34,413 nt of DNA from the NCBI GenBank assembly GCA_947587615.1, contig CANPYC010000022.1, positions 1 through 34,413 of the forward strand. The letters run 5' to 3'. Under the pieces are notes generated by a model. It was not told where the DNA came from and ran no database searches. It saw nothing but the letters and a program-made list of their open reading frames with translations. The translations under genes and the position numbers were made by a program. This document shows, piece by piece, positions 1-8,392 of this stretch (position 1 is the first letter of the stretch; the number at the start of each line of letters is the position of its first letter). Source of the DNA: Candidatus Gastranaerophilales bacterium. Lineage in GTDB: Bacteria; Cyanobacteriota; Vampirovibrionia; Gastranaerophilales; Gastranaerophilaceae.

Positions 1-1217
1 GAGTAGCAATAACTACCGCTCATGTAATATCCTGAAGGACATGAAGTACAAGCTCCTGTTGTACTTGAACATGCTGAGCATTTACCATAAGAGGAGTTGC
101 TGCAACTTGTAGAGCCTGATGTACCACCGGGACAATAGCTGCCTGAAGGACATGATTTGCAATAACTACCGCTCATGTAATATCCTGAAGGACATGAAGT
201 ACAAGCTCCTGTTGTACTTGAACATGCTGAACATTTACCATAAGAGGAGTTGCTGCATGCTCTAGGACCTGCAGAGCCACCCGTACAATAATTATTTGAA
301 GTACAACCGTAACATGTACCACCGCTATAATAGTAGCCGGAGTTACAGCTTTGAGTACAAGTGCCTCCGTTGTATGAGCAATAAGAACAGTGTTTATATG
401 ATGAACATGATGAGCAGGATGAAGCACCTCCTGTTGAATATTTACTTGAAGAACTTGAAGCGCTTCCACAAAGGTTTTTTGTTTGGGTGCTTCCCGATTG
501 ATAACATTCATAACCCGCAGGACAGTTATAACATGTTGTACTTCCTGCGTAAGACCATTTACCGTTACCGCAAGGAGATTTAGAACCTCTTGAACATGTA
601 TAACCCTCAGGGCAATTTATTGTACAAGAATTTGCACCTTCATTAGACCACTTTCCGTCAGGACAATATTTTTTTATACCGTTTTGGCAATAATAACCCG
701 CAGGGCATCTTGAACAGCTCGACATTCCTGCACGGTCGGTATAATAACCCGAATCGCATACTTTACAGTCATGATACCCTGTTGAATATTGCCCTGTTGG
801 ACATTGTTTACAATAGGGAGAGTTGATTGGTGTTAAACCATAACCTGATGTACAGGCGTTGCACTTTTCTTCAGTACAAGAAAGACAATTGCCTCCATAA
901 GTAGAAGAGCATGTTTTACATACACAATCAGCCGTGCTTTTATATTGATCTGCAGCACAGCCTAATGTACAAACCAGACATTTTGATTTTGAACATAGTG
1001 TACATTTTTCATTTGGGAACTTTTTGATACATTTTGCGCTGATATTATCAGCTAATTTCATCACGGCTCTGTTTGACTTAATTTTTTTTGTAGCAATCGG
1101 CATAAATGCAGCAAGCATTACAGATACTACAATAATAGCAACCATGAGCTCGATTAGGGAGAATGCCTTAAAAAATTCCAGACATACTACCCCCTTGTTT
1201 TTTCGTTTTTCTACCAT
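1..1217 (-). CDS. Prepilin-leader protein with long Cys-rich repeat domain (partial, C-terminus off the left edge)
   Basis: An uninterrupted minus-strand frame runs from ATG at 1217 to the window edge (405 codons, no stop), preceded by AAGG six bases upstream. The N-terminus is a class III prepilin leader: a basic stretch, then KA before FSLIELMVAIIVVSVMLAAF, the usual Phe+1/Glu+5 hydrophobic helix. Cleavage would follow Ala rather than Gly. After about residue 70 the protein becomes very Cys-rich, with repeated C-P-x-G-Y-Y-x-C and C-x-x-C units such as CPAGYYCQNG and CPTGQYSTG. These resemble GCC2/GCC3 or ephrin-receptor-like and EGF-like modules of eukaryotic surface proteins. Two copies of a 51-residue unit lie at the left end. 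A pilus-associated or surface-anchored protein is inferred; the function is unknown. It is divergent from the XRE gene at 1371. Confidence 0.85.
   Translation of the reverse strand, partial: MVEKRKNKGVVCLEFFKAFSLIELMVAIIVVSVMLAAFMPIATKKIKSNRAVMKLADNISAKCIKKFPNEKCTLCSKSKCLVCTLGCAADQYKSTADCVCKTCSSTYGGNCLSCTEEKCNACTSGYGLTPINSPYCKQCPTGQYSTGYHDCKVCDSGYYTDRAGMSSCSRCPAGYYCQNGIKKYCPDGKWSNEGANSCTINCPEGYTCSRGSKSPCGNGKWSYAGSTTCYNCPAGYECYQSGSTQTKNLCGSASSSSSKYSTGGASSCSSCSSYKHCSYCSYNGGTCTQSCNSGYYYSGGTCYGCTSNNYCTGGSAGPRACSNSSYGKCSACSSTTGACTSCPSGYYMSGSYCKSCPSGSYCPGGTSGSTSCSNSSYGKCSACSSTTGACTSCPSGYYMSGSYCY
6..257 (-). repeat. 153-bp tandem repeat inside the Cys-rich gene
   Basis: Positions 6-104 and 159-257 match over 99 bases with one difference (g/a near 78/231). 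The period is 153 bases, which is 51 codons, so the reading frame is kept. Copy number beyond the left edge cannot be seen. Near-identity at DNA level implies recent expansion or conversion. Confidence 0.9.
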
Positions 1218-1259
1218 AAAATACCTTTTCTATAAATTAAGTAATAAAAATTGGAAAAT

Positions 1260-1326
1260 TTACCTATTTATCCATGAATTATATAAGTTAGGTAAAAATA
1301 TGTCAATAATTTACCTAATTATCCAT
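1260..1326. promoter_or_regulatory. Candidate operator: repeated TTACCTA-TTATCCAT boxes
   Basis: A 16-base box, TTACCTATTTATCCAT at 1260-1275, recurs with one change at 1311-1326 (TTACCTAATTATCCAT). An inverted half-site, TTAGGTAAA, lies between them at 1288-1296. The boxes sit in the divergent spacer between the prepilin gene (starts 1217, minus) and the XRE regulator (starts 1371, plus). That is a natural place for autoregulation and for control of the pilin-like gene. Binding is inferred. Confidence 0.5.
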
Positions 1327-1370
1327 TTTTAAAAGGAGTTGATAAAGATAAAATAAAAAAGAGGTAAAAA

Positions 1371-1697
1371 ATGGGAAATATAAAAATATTATTCGGTAAA
1401 AAAATAAAAGAACTTAGAAGAAAACACAATCTTACTCAGGCAAATTTGGCTGAGCTTGTAAATGTTGACAATAAGCACATAAGTTGTATAGAAAGCGGGA
1501 AGAGTTTTCCTTCGGCGGATTTAATCGAGCGATTAGCACAAGCACTCAAGGTTGAACCTAAAGACTTGTTTGAGTTTTATTATTTACAGGATGAAAAAGA
1601 ACTTAAAGACGACATTGTAAAAATTCTTGCAATGCTTAATAAATATGAACTTTCTTTAGCGCATAAATACATTAGAACTTTTTTATTAAACAGTTAA
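1371..1697 (+). CDS. XRE-family helix-turn-helix transcriptional regulator
   Basis: This 108-residue protein has a Cro/C1-type HTH at about residues 7-65. The first helix contains KKIKELRRKHNLTQANLAEL, followed by the recognition segment VDNKHISCIESGKSFPS and the hydrophobic closing helices LIERLAQALKV and DLF. The C-terminal 40 residues are helical and may mediate dimerisation. GAGG sits seven bases before the ATG. The gene is divergent from the Cys-rich prepilin gene, and repeated boxes at 1260-1326 lie between them, so it probably regulates itself and perhaps that neighbour. Its stop overlaps the 3' end of the convergent gene at 1694 by four bases. Confidence 0.85.
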   Translation: MGNIKILFGKKIKELRRKHNLTQANLAELVNVDNKHISCIESGKSFPSADLIERLAQALKVEPKDLFEFYYLQDEKELKDDIVKILAMLNKYELSLAHKYIRTFLLNS

Positions 1698-2044
1698 AAC
1701 GGTTTTGTTTGAGAAAGTCTGTTTCTTAATTCTCTGAATTTTGCAATATCTTCTTGTGCTTTAGAGCTTTCTTTGTATAAAGTTTGCGAAGCGGGGTGCA
1801 TTATAATAATTGAATCAATATGGATTTCTAAAAAGTCATATCTTCGAGGAGTACTCATTGCCCCTTGAGCAACAATTTCAGCATTGGTTACAGCTAAAAA
1901 CCTTCTTTCTTTATCGTTTAAAAGTTCGGTTAATTCACGATTGGACTTTGTAAACTTTGAAACATAAACCGTTCCTCTGATTTCATGGTCTTTAGTTATT
2001 ATACATACTTCAACGGGTGCTGTATCGGATGGTTGTTTTGTCAT
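1694..2044 (-). CDS. Conserved-looking hypothetical protein, 116 aa
   Basis: I do not recognise this protein with certainty. It has no signal peptide or membrane segment. The N-terminal 80 residues alternate hydrophobic and polar residues like a small beta-rich domain (VEVCIITKDHEIRGTVYVS, then FLEIHIDSIIIMHP). The C-terminus is a charged helix (ESSKAQEDIAKFRELRNRL). The start is well supported: AAGGAG lies ten bases upstream of the ATG at 2044. It is convergent with the XRE gene and divergent from rpsU. Confidence 0.7.
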   Translation of the reverse strand: MTKQPSDTAPVEVCIITKDHEIRGTVYVSKFTKSNRELTELLNDKERRFLAVTNAEIVAQGAMSTPRRYDFLEIHIDSIIIMHPASQTLYKESSKAQEDIAKFRELRNRLSQTKPF

Positions 2045-2176
2045 TTATATATTACTCCTTTAATGATAAAAATATTATAGACTATTTTTTTAAATTTAGC
2101 TATATTTAAATTTTTATTTTTTAATTTTAATTTGAAGAATATTATTATGAAGTGTTAATTTTTGTAAACATTTTCA

Positions 2177-2205
2177 TTGACGAACACTTTAGAGCATGGT
2201 AGTAT
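2177..2205 (+). promoter_or_regulatory. Sigma-70-type promoter of rpsU
   Basis: TTGACG at 2177-2182 and TAGTAT at 2200-2205 are separated by 17 bases, about 40 bases upstream of the rpsU start. Confidence 0.75.
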
Positions 2206-2245
2206 CAAAGTACTTATCAGCTAAATCTTAAAGGAGGTGAAAAAA

Positions 2246-2419
2246 ATGCCGGAAGTAAGAGTTCGTGAAAACGAAAGTATTGAATCAGCTCTTAAAAGAT
2301 TTAAGAAGAAAATTCAAAAAGCGGGAATTTTATCTGAAATTAAACGCAGAGAAAGATATGAAAAACCGTCTGTTAAGAGAAAAAGAAAATCTGAAGCAGC
2401 AAGAAAAAGAAAAGTTTAA
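2246..2419 (+). CDS. rpsU: 30S ribosomal protein S21
   Basis: The 57-residue product is a typical bS21: it starts [20 protein letters not shown] and ends in the very basic tail [15 protein letters not shown]21 binds the small subunit near the anti-Shine-Dalgarno region of 16S rRNA. A GTG nine bases upstream in frame (2237) is embedded in the strong Shine-Dalgarno AAGGAGGTG (2231-2239), so the ATG at 2246 is the real start. The gene has its own promoter (2177-2205) and a strong terminator (2441-2477), so it is monocistronic. Confidence 0.95.
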   Translation: MPEVRVRENESIESALKRFKKKIQKAGILSEIKRRERYEKPSVKRKRKSEAARKRKV

Positions 2420-2440
2420 TTTTCTTGAAAAATTTGTACT

Positions 2441-2477
2441 AAAAGCGCAACTTACTACAAGTTGCGCTTTTGTTTAA
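2441..2477 (+). terminator. Rho-independent terminator after rpsU
   Basis: A perfect 13-bp stem (2441-2453 with 2459-2471) closes a five-base loop and runs into TTTTGTTT. It lies 21 bases after the rpsU stop. Confidence 0.85.
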
Positions 2478-2542
2478 TATGTTTATTGATTGGATTATGT
2501 AAAATTATTTGAGAACTACGGCAATAACGTATTTTAGCAGCA

Positions 2543-2711
2543 GGGTAAATTTTAGTCTATCATTTATAACTAAGTTAAAAACCAAAAAACCGTAAGTCAG
2601 GTTTTAGGACGGTAGACTAAAGTCTACCCTACGGTTTTTATCCCCATCTTTTTATCAATTCCCCGCCTTTGCTAATCGGGTAAACAGAAGCAGGGTAGAC
2701 TTTAGTCTACC
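2543..2711. repeat. Palindromic repeat cluster A (GGTAGACT-AA-AGTCTACC family)
   Basis: The rpsU-to-2988 spacer (2478-2987) has no gene. It carries a degenerate copy at 2543-2562, a perfect palindrome GGTAGACTAAAGTCTACC at 2611-2628, and one in the opposite sense at 2694-2711. The segment at about 2565-2610 (TAACTAAGTTAAAAACC, then GTAAGTCAGGTTTTAGGA) is the companion module also found in clusters B (21804-22806) and C (33423-33802). A CATTAGCGAGGGTG box near 2803 recurs in cluster B. The rest of the spacer is AT-rich with nothing recognised. Confidence 0.9.
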
Positions 2712-2987
2712 ATTACTACAGCTTTTTATCCTTTAAACATCCTTTTTAGCCACTTTCGCCCTCGTTAATGACGTATCTTAGAACACTTGTCCCAACTGAC
2801 ATTAGCGAGGGTGTAGCATTATCAAGCGCAACAACATCTTGAAAATATAAATTTTATGAGTTAGAATATTTAGAAATATATAATTTTTTTAAAAAAAATT
2901 AGTTTGGGTAGCAAAAAAAAATTTTTTGATGTTTTGTATAATAAACATTATAAACATGATGAATAAATTCAATAATGGAGAATATTG

Positions 2988-3341
2988 ATGAATAACGATA
3001 TCGCAAGAGATTTAACAAAATACATAAAAACCATGCCAATTAGAAAAATGGGCACTAAAGCTCAAAGCGAAAAAAATATAGAAAATATGGAAACCAACAG
3101 CCAAAAGCTTGAAGGCTCAATGGAAATGCTTAGTTTTTTAGGCAGTATACAGGTTATAAGAGATTACCCCGCAACGGTTAATCAATCGGTTGAAGAATTT
3201 ATTCAAGACCCGCATGCAGTAAGGGCAAAAGTTGAATTTTGCGATGAATTGGTTAATGGCGGGCTATGTCTTGAAGAGGCTGCAAATAAGACCCATCAAG
3301 TGTTTAAAGCTTTGCAAAATTCAAATACATATAATGAATAA
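2988..3341 (+). CDS. Hypothetical protein, 117 aa, cotranscribed with upp
   Basis: I do not recognise this soluble protein. It has a helical N-terminus (NNDIARDLTKYIKTMPIRKMG), a middle with acidic and Gln-rich helices, and a C-terminus with a conserved-looking VEFCDELVNGGLCLEEAANKT segment. GGAG at 2977-2980 lies seven bases before the ATG at 2988; a TTG immediately upstream (2985) is less likely. It ends 18 bases before upp, so the two probably form an operon. A TATAAT at 2937-2942 may be the -10, with no convincing -35. Confidence 0.7.
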   Translation: MNNDIARDLTKYIKTMPIRKMGTKAQSEKNIENMETNSQKLEGSMEMLSFLGSIQVIRDYPATVNQSVEEFIQDPHAVRAKVEFCDELVNGGLCLEEAANKTHQVFKALQNSNTYNE

Positions 3342-3359
3342 AACCAAAAGGACGGAGTT

Positions 3360-4016
3360 ATGGAAAAGTTAAATTTAAAAATTGTATCAAACCCGATTAT
3401 AAGTAATAACCTTGCTATAATCAGGGATAAAAATACGGATAGTGAAAAATTCAGCTCTGCCCTTAAAAGAATTGCCTACGCTTTATTTTACGAAGCTTCA
3501 AATAATTTACCTTTGGTTGATGTTAACATTGAAACACCCGTTGCAAATGCGAATTGTTCTGTTTTTGATAAGGATATGCAGTTGATTGTTGCACCAATTT
3601 TAAGAGCAGGATTAATTTTTCAAGAAATTGCTCAAAAACTCTTTCCCTTTGCAAATATTCACCATATCGGGATGTATAGAGATGAAAAAACATTAGAACC
3701 TGTATGGTATTACGATAAAAGAAAAGAAATTAAAAAAGATAAAAATAAAGTATATGTTATGATACTTGATCCTATGCTTGCAACAGGAAACAGCAGCGTA
3801 TATTCAATTGAAAATTTTATAAATAAAGGTGTTTTAGAGCAAAACATTACTTTTATCAGCCTAATTGCTTCACTACAAGGAATTGAAAACGTAAATTCCA
3901 AATTCCCGAATGTTAAAATTATCACGGCTTCGCTTGATGAAAAGTTGAATTATAAGGGTTATATTGTTCCGGGGTTAGGGGATGCCGGAGATAGAATATT
4001 TAACACCTTAGATTAA
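3360..4016 (+). CDS. upp: Uracil phosphoribosyltransferase
   Basis: UPRT makes UMP from uracil and PRPP in the cytosolic pyrimidine salvage pathway. The 218-residue length is usual for the family. The PRPP-binding loop is DPMLATGNS (about residues 137-145), the flexible region is APILRAGLIFQ (78-88), and the C-terminal uracil-binding signature is YIVPGLGDAGDRIF. The N-terminal segment has SNPIISNNLAIIRDKNT where many homologues have a His-Pro-Leu motif, so the enzyme is somewhat divergent. A purine-rich Shine-Dalgarno (AAGGACGGAG) precedes the ATG. Confidence 0.93.
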   Translation: MEKLNLKIVSNPIISNNLAIIRDKNTDSEKFSSALKRIAYALFYEASNNLPLVDVNIETPVANANCSVFDKDMQLIVAPILRAGLIFQEIAQKLFPFANIHHIGMYRDEKTLEPVWYYDKRKEIKKDKNKVYVMILDPMLATGNSSVYSIENFINKGVLEQNITFISLIASLQGIENVNSKFPNVKIITASLDEKLNYKGYIVPGLGDAGDRIFNTLD

Positions 4017-4053
4017 CTTTCTTATTTATAAATTATTCAAATTGTATAACATA

Positions 4054-4083
4054 TTGCCCTTGGGCTTATTTTTATTATATAAT
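4054..4083 (+). promoter_or_regulatory. Promoter of recA
   Basis: TTGCCC at 4054-4059 and a perfect TATAAT at 4078-4083 are separated by 18 bases. The predicted transcript starts about 25 bases before the ATG at 4114. I saw no clear LexA-like box. Confidence 0.65.
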
Positions 4084-4113
4084 TAATTACACTTTAGGGA
4101 AGTGAGGTTTTTT

Positions 4114-5208
4114 ATGTGCGCTCTGAAAGAAGAAGATAAAACAAAAGCGGAAGAAAAAGCTATTCAGGAAGGTAAAAATAAGGCTTTAAAACTCGCATTA
4201 GATAAAATTGAAAAAGATTTTGGTAAAGGTTCAATTATGCGCCTTGGAGATAAAACAAGTGTAAATTGTGACTGTATTCCGACAGGCGCTTTAGCGCTCG
4301 ATTTAGCTTTAGGTGTAGGAGGTGTTCCGAGAGGAAGAATTATTGAAATATACGGCCCTGAAGCTTCGGGTAAAACTACTTTAGCACAACATATTGTTGC
4401 AAATGCGCAGAAAAAAGGCGGAATTGCCGCTTATATTGACGCTGAACACGCACTTGACCCGGAATATGCAAGAAATGTCGGAGTTGATGTTGATCAATTA
4501 TTAATTTCTCAACCTGATACGGGTGAACAGGCGCTTGAAATCGCAGAAGAACTTGTCCGCTCGGGTGCAATTGATGTTATTGTTATAGACTCTGTTGCAG
4601 CGCTTGTTCCTAAGGCAGAAATTGAAAAAGCAATGGATGAACAGCAAATGGGTCTGCAAGCAAGATTAATGTCTAAGGGTTTAAGAAAATTAACGGCAAT
4701 TGTTGCTAAGACAAATACAACAGTAATATTTATCAACCAATTAAGACAAAAAATCGGCATAATGTTTGGAAACCCCGAAACAACAACAGGCGGACAAGCT
4801 CTTAAATATTATTCTTCCGTTCGTCTTGATATAAGAAAATGTGATACATTAAAAAACAAAGATAATGAAGAAATAGGAAACAGAGTAAGAGTTAAAGTTG
4901 CTAAAAATAAGGTTGCTCCTCCTTTTAAAGTTGCCGAATTTGATATAATTTATGGAAAAGGCATTTGCGCTTTAGGTAATATAATTGATGTTGCGGTTAA
5001 TTTTGATATTATCAAAAAAGCGGGTGCATGGTTTAGCTATAATGACGAAAAACTGGGACAAGGAAGAGATAAAGCTAAAGAATTTTTAGAACAGAACCCT
5101 GATATTTTAGCTAAAATTGAAGGCGAAGTAAGAGCAAAAATTGCTTCTAAAAATAAACCGCAAGAGCAACCGGAAGCTGAAAAAACATCTAAAAAAGAAG
5201 AAAAATAG
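4114..5208 (+). CDS. recA: Recombinase RecA
   Basis: RecA forms filaments on single-stranded DNA and drives strand exchange and the SOS response. The Walker A is GPEASGKTT (about residues 81-89). Walker B is in [11 protein letters not shown], loop L1 around [16 protein letters not shown], and loop L2 is [15 protein letters not shown]. The pattern NQLRQKIG, then [20 protein letters not shown] and [15 protein letters not shown] is closest to cyanobacterial RecA as I know it. The C-terminal tail ([12 protein letters not shown]) is charged and shorter than in E. coli. I chose the ATG at 4114 (364 aa); a GTG at 4102 is in frame but lies in the putative Shine-Dalgarno GTGAGG. Confidence 0.97.
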   Translation: MCALKEEDKTKAEEKAIQEGKNKALKLALDKIEKDFGKGSIMRLGDKTSVNCDCIPTGALALDLALGVGGVPRGRIIEIYGPEASGKTTLAQHIVANAQKKGGIAAYIDAEHALDPEYARNVGVDVDQLLISQPDTGEQALEIAEELVRSGAIDVIVIDSVAALVPKAEIEKAMDEQQMGLQARLMSKGLRKLTAIVAKTNTTVIFINQLRQKIGIMFGNPETTTGGQALKYYSSVRLDIRKCDTLKNKDNEEIGNRVRVKVAKNKVAPPFKVAEFDIIYGKGICALGNIIDVAVNFDIIKKAGAWFSYNDEKLGQGRDKAKEFLEQNPDILAKIEGEVRAKIASKNKPQEQPEAEKTSKKEEK

Positions 5209-5274
5209 CCATATTTGCTATTAATTTAATAAAAAAATCGGCTTATAATGAGAAATATTTTAGGATTTTAATTT

Positions 5275-7431
5275 ATGAATAAAAAATTTATAATAGTTCT
5301 ATCGGCTTTATTTGCTCTGTCTTGTTTTGCTCAAGAAGTTTCACAGCAAGATATTCAAAGATACAGCGCCTATTATTCAAACGGCATGCAATATTTGAAA
5401 AACGGACAATTTAGCTCTGCTGTTATTGAATTTAAAAAAGTCCTGAGATTTTCTCCTTATGATACAACCATTCAAGAGGCTTTAGCAAATGCTTATTACG
5501 CAAGAGCGCAATACTTTAGGCAAACTACAAAAGAAGTTAAAAAAGCTCTTGTTGATTATAAAAGCGCATATTTTTACGCTAAATACTGGTCAAAAGCAAA
5601 CCCGTCAAATACAATGCTGACTTTAGCAAATGACTCTAGAAGAAATGCAATTGACCTTGAAAAAAGACTGCAAAGCGCTCAAACTCCGCAAAATAGAGCT
5701 CATGAAGCAAAAATCCTAAAAGCGCAAGGAGAACTCGCAGCTTCCGCTTATGATTATCAGGAGTTAAAAAATACAACCTATAAAGAAGAAGCTTATGAGA
5801 ATTTGGGAAATATTTATAAAAACTTAAATAACCTCTCTCAAGCAATGGAGTATCTGCAAGAAGCAATTGCAATTAACCCGACTAACCCTAAGCTGCATTT
5901 TAGCTACGGTGTTATTTTGGATGAAGCAAAAAATTATGAAGCAAGTATGGAGCAGTATAATTTAGCTCTGCAATACGGGGATAAAAGCCCTGAATTACTT
6001 GAAATACTTGAAAATAAATGGACTCATAATATTGTAAATAATCCGTCTGACGCTCAAAGTTATATTAATCTTGGTGCAATTTATCAAAAACAGGGTAATC
6101 TTGAAGCTGCTAAAAGTCAATATTTAAAGGCTTATAACTTAGATAGCTCGGATGAAACTTCTCTTTATAATTTAGCTTCTCTTTATACTCAACAAAAAGA
6201 TTATATAAATGCAATCGGGGTTTATGATAAGCTTTTAGCTAAAAAACCGAATAATATTGAGGTTTTAGAGTATAAAGCAAATGCCTATTGTGAGATTTCA
6301 AAATTTGATGAAGCAATTAAGCAGTATGAAACAATTTTAGCAATACAACCAAATAATCAAAATGCTAAAAATAATATTGAAAATATTGTAGCAAACCATT
6401 TTTCGGGTGCTAAACTTCAAAATTATTTAATGCTTAAAGCAAATTCAAACCCCGCAAGTTATGAAGCACAATTTAACTATGCTCTTGAACTTCATAAAAA
6501 TAAAAATCTTGATAGTGCGCTTATCTATTACAAAAAAGCGCTTAATATTGACCCATCCAAAGAAGAAACTTATATAAATCTTGCTCAGATTTATATTGAT
6601 AAAAAAGATTATAAATCTGCAACGGATATTTGCCAGAAAGGTTTAATGATTTTACCCAACAGCAAAAGTTTAAACCAATATTTAGCAGATATTAAAAACT
6701 ACGGGGCAAGTGAAAAATATGACCTTGCAACAAAATTGTTTAATGAAAAACAATACCAAAAAGCGTTAAATCAATATATGCAAATTCAAGATAAAACCCC
6801 TGAAGTTAATATGGCAATAGCTAGCTGTTATTGGCAGATGAACGACTTTAAAAACGCAAATAAATATTATCTTGACATTTTAACCTCTGACCCTAATAAT
6901 CAAGATGCACTTATAAACAGTGCCTATGCTTATAATTCTTTAAATGACTTAAATAATGCTAAAATTCAAGCTAATAAGCTTTTAGCGCTAAACCCGAATA
7001 ATCAAGACGCAATTAATTTAATTAAAGGTATTGAAGATAGTGAAACATCAAACGCTATTAATGATGTAATTGCTAAATATGAAGCAGGGGATTATAATAC
7101 ATCTTTAAATCTTGCAAATAAATATCTTACAAAAAAGCCTGATGACGAGTATGGATTGTATTATAAAGCACTTAATTTAGATGAGCTTAAAAAAACAAAT
7201 GACGCTCAAAAAATTTATAAACAATTAATTACAAAACATCCTGATTTTGCTCCTGCGTATTATTCTTGTGCGGTTAATCTTGATAATGCGCAAAAGTATG
7301 ATGAAGCGCTTAAAAATTATGAAAAATTCCTTTCTTTAAAAAATAATGAAAAAGATGAAATGACAGAATTTTCTTCTTCCAGAATTAAGGAATTAAAAGA
7401 CTATCTGGAACAATTAAATGCAAGTAAATAA
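5275..7431 (+). CDS. Exported tetratricopeptide-repeat protein, 718 aa
   Basis: The N-terminus is a signal peptide (MNKKFIIVLSALFALSCFA, cleavage before QE). The Cys is poorly placed for a lipobox, so Sec/SPase I export is favoured. Almost all the rest is TPR units, recognisable by repeated A-x-x-x-Y-x-x-A and L-x-x-x-P pairs (for example YLQEAIAINPTNPKLHFSYG and YYKKALNIDPSKEETYINLA). There are a dozen or more units in several blocks. TPR solenoids are scaffolds for protein complexes, so a periplasmic or envelope assembly role is inferred. A TATAAT at 5244-5249 gives a likely promoter. The stop overlaps the next gene by 14 bases. Confidence 0.9.
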   Translation: MNKKFIIVLSALFALSCFAQEVSQQDIQRYSAYYSNGMQYLKNGQFSSAVIEFKKVLRFSPYDTTIQEALANAYYARAQYFRQTTKEVKKALVDYKSAYFYAKYWSKANPSNTMLTLANDSRRNAIDLEKRLQSAQTPQNRAHEAKILKAQGELAASAYDYQELKNTTYKEEAYENLGNIYKNLNNLSQAMEYLQEAIAINPTNPKLHFSYGVILDEAKNYEASMEQYNLALQYGDKSPELLEILENKWTHNIVNNPSDAQSYINLGAIYQKQGNLEAAKSQYLKAYNLDSSDETSLYNLASLYTQQKDYINAIGVYDKLLAKKPNNIEVLEYKANAYCEISKFDEAIKQYETILAIQPNNQNAKNNIENIVANHFSGAKLQNYLMLKANSNPASYEAQFNYALELHKNKNLDSALIYYKKALNIDPSKEETYINLAQIYIDKKDYKSATDICQKGLMILPNSKSLNQYLADIKNYGASEKYDLATKLFNEKQYQKALNQYMQIQDKTPEVNMAIASCYWQMNDFKNANKYYLDILTSDPNNQDALINSAYAYNSLNDLNNAKIQANKLLALNPNNQDAINLIKGIEDSETSNAINDVIAKYEAGDYNTSLNLANKYLTKKPDDEYGLYYKALNLDELKKTNDAQKIYKQLITKHPDFAPAYYSCAVNLDNAQKYDEALKNYEKFLSLKNNEKDEMTEFSSSRIKELKDYLEQLNASK

Positions 7432-8392
7432 AGAAGTTAACCTTAACGAAATTAAAGTAATTCAAGCACCCTTGGCGGGGATTTCCGATATCGTTTTTAG
7501 AAGTTTAATTCGCAAGCATAAATCAAAATGTCTTATGACAACAGAGATGATTTCATCGGAAATGCTCTGTAATAATCCTAACCCAAGAATAATTGATTTT
7601 GCTGAATTTGAGTATCCTCTTGCTTTTCAGCTTGTCGGACATAAGATTGATAAAATGGTACGTGCGGCAAAAATCCTTACTCCTTTTGCTTCTTTAATCG
7701 ATATTAACTGCGGATGTCCCGTTAAAAAAGTTGTTGTATCGGGTGATGGCTGCGCTATGATGAAAACACCCGAGCTTGCTTGTGATATTGTTCAAGCTAT
7801 TAAAGAAGAAACAAAACTTCCTGTCAGTGCTAAATTTCGCCTTGGCTGGTCAAGTAATGAAGAAAATTATATTGAATTTGCAAAAGCGCTTGAAAAAGCG
7901 GGAGTTTGTTTTGTAACGTTGCACTCTAGAACCCGCTCTCAATTATATAGCGGGTGTGCTGATTGGAATAAAATTAAATTGCTTGTTGATGAGCTTAATA
8001 TTCCCGTTTATGCTAACGGGGATATTAAATCGGTAGAGGAAGCTAAAAATTGTCTTGATTTAACAAAGTGCAAAGGTGTTTCAATAGGCAGAGGTATTAT
8101 GGGAGATTTTACACTTCCATACAGAATTGAAAGATATATTGAAGATGGAACAATTATAGATGAACCTGATTTATCCTTAAAAATTGAAATGCTAAAAACT
8201 CACTTAAAGCTTGAAGTAGAAAGAATGGGTGAAAAAAACGGCATAAAATTTATGAGAAAATTTTATAATTACTATATCTCATCCTATAAAAATGCTTCAA
8301 AATATCGAAGCGTCTTAGTTACTTTAGAAAAAGAAGAAGAAATATTAAAAGTTTTAGATGAAATATTACTTGTACATAATAAAAACGGTTGA
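7418..8392 (+). CDS. dus: tRNA-dihydrouridine synthase
   Basis: Dus enzymes are FMN-dependent and reduce uridines in the tRNA D-loop. The 324-residue protein is a TIM barrel with the family signatures: IQAPLAGISDIVFR at the FMN/entry loop, and INCGCPVKKVVVSGDGCAMM with the catalytic Cys at about residue 100. These are followed by SAKFRLGW, VTLHSRTRSQLYSGCADW, VYANGDI and the phosphate-binding SIGRGIMG. The catalytic segment has Cys-Gly-Cys-Pro where Met-Gly-Cys-Pro is commoner. No other ATG lies between 7418 and the first conserved motif. The gene overlaps the TPR gene and probably depends on its translation. Confidence 0.93.
   Translation: MQVNKEVNLNEIKVIQAPLAGISDIVFRSLIRKHKSKCLMTTEMISSEMLCNNPNPRIIDFAEFEYPLAFQLVGHKIDKMVRAAKILTPFASLIDINCGCPVKKVVVSGDGCAMMKTPELACDIVQAIKEETKLPVSAKFRLGWSSNEENYIEFAKALEKAGVCFVTLHSRTRSQLYSGCADWNKIKLLVDELNIPVYANGDIKSVEEAKNCLDLTKCKGVSIGRGIMGDFTLPYRIERYIEDGTIIDEPDLSLKIEMLKTHLKLEVERMGEKNGIKFMRKFYNYYISSYKNASKYRSVLVTLEKEEEILKVLDEILLVHNKNG

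Noticed and set aside
1024-1332. 102-codon plus-strand ORF
   Set aside because: It is antisense to the prepilin leader region and crosses the divergent promoter. The minus-strand frame has clear motifs.
2237-2245. Upstream GTG start for rpsU
   Set aside because: It lies inside the Shine-Dalgarno itself, and the S21 family starts MPEV at 2246.
4056-4065. GCCC-TT-GGGC hairpin between upp and recA as a terminator
   Set aside because: It is a four-base stem that overlaps the recA -35, so it is more likely part of the promoter than a terminator.
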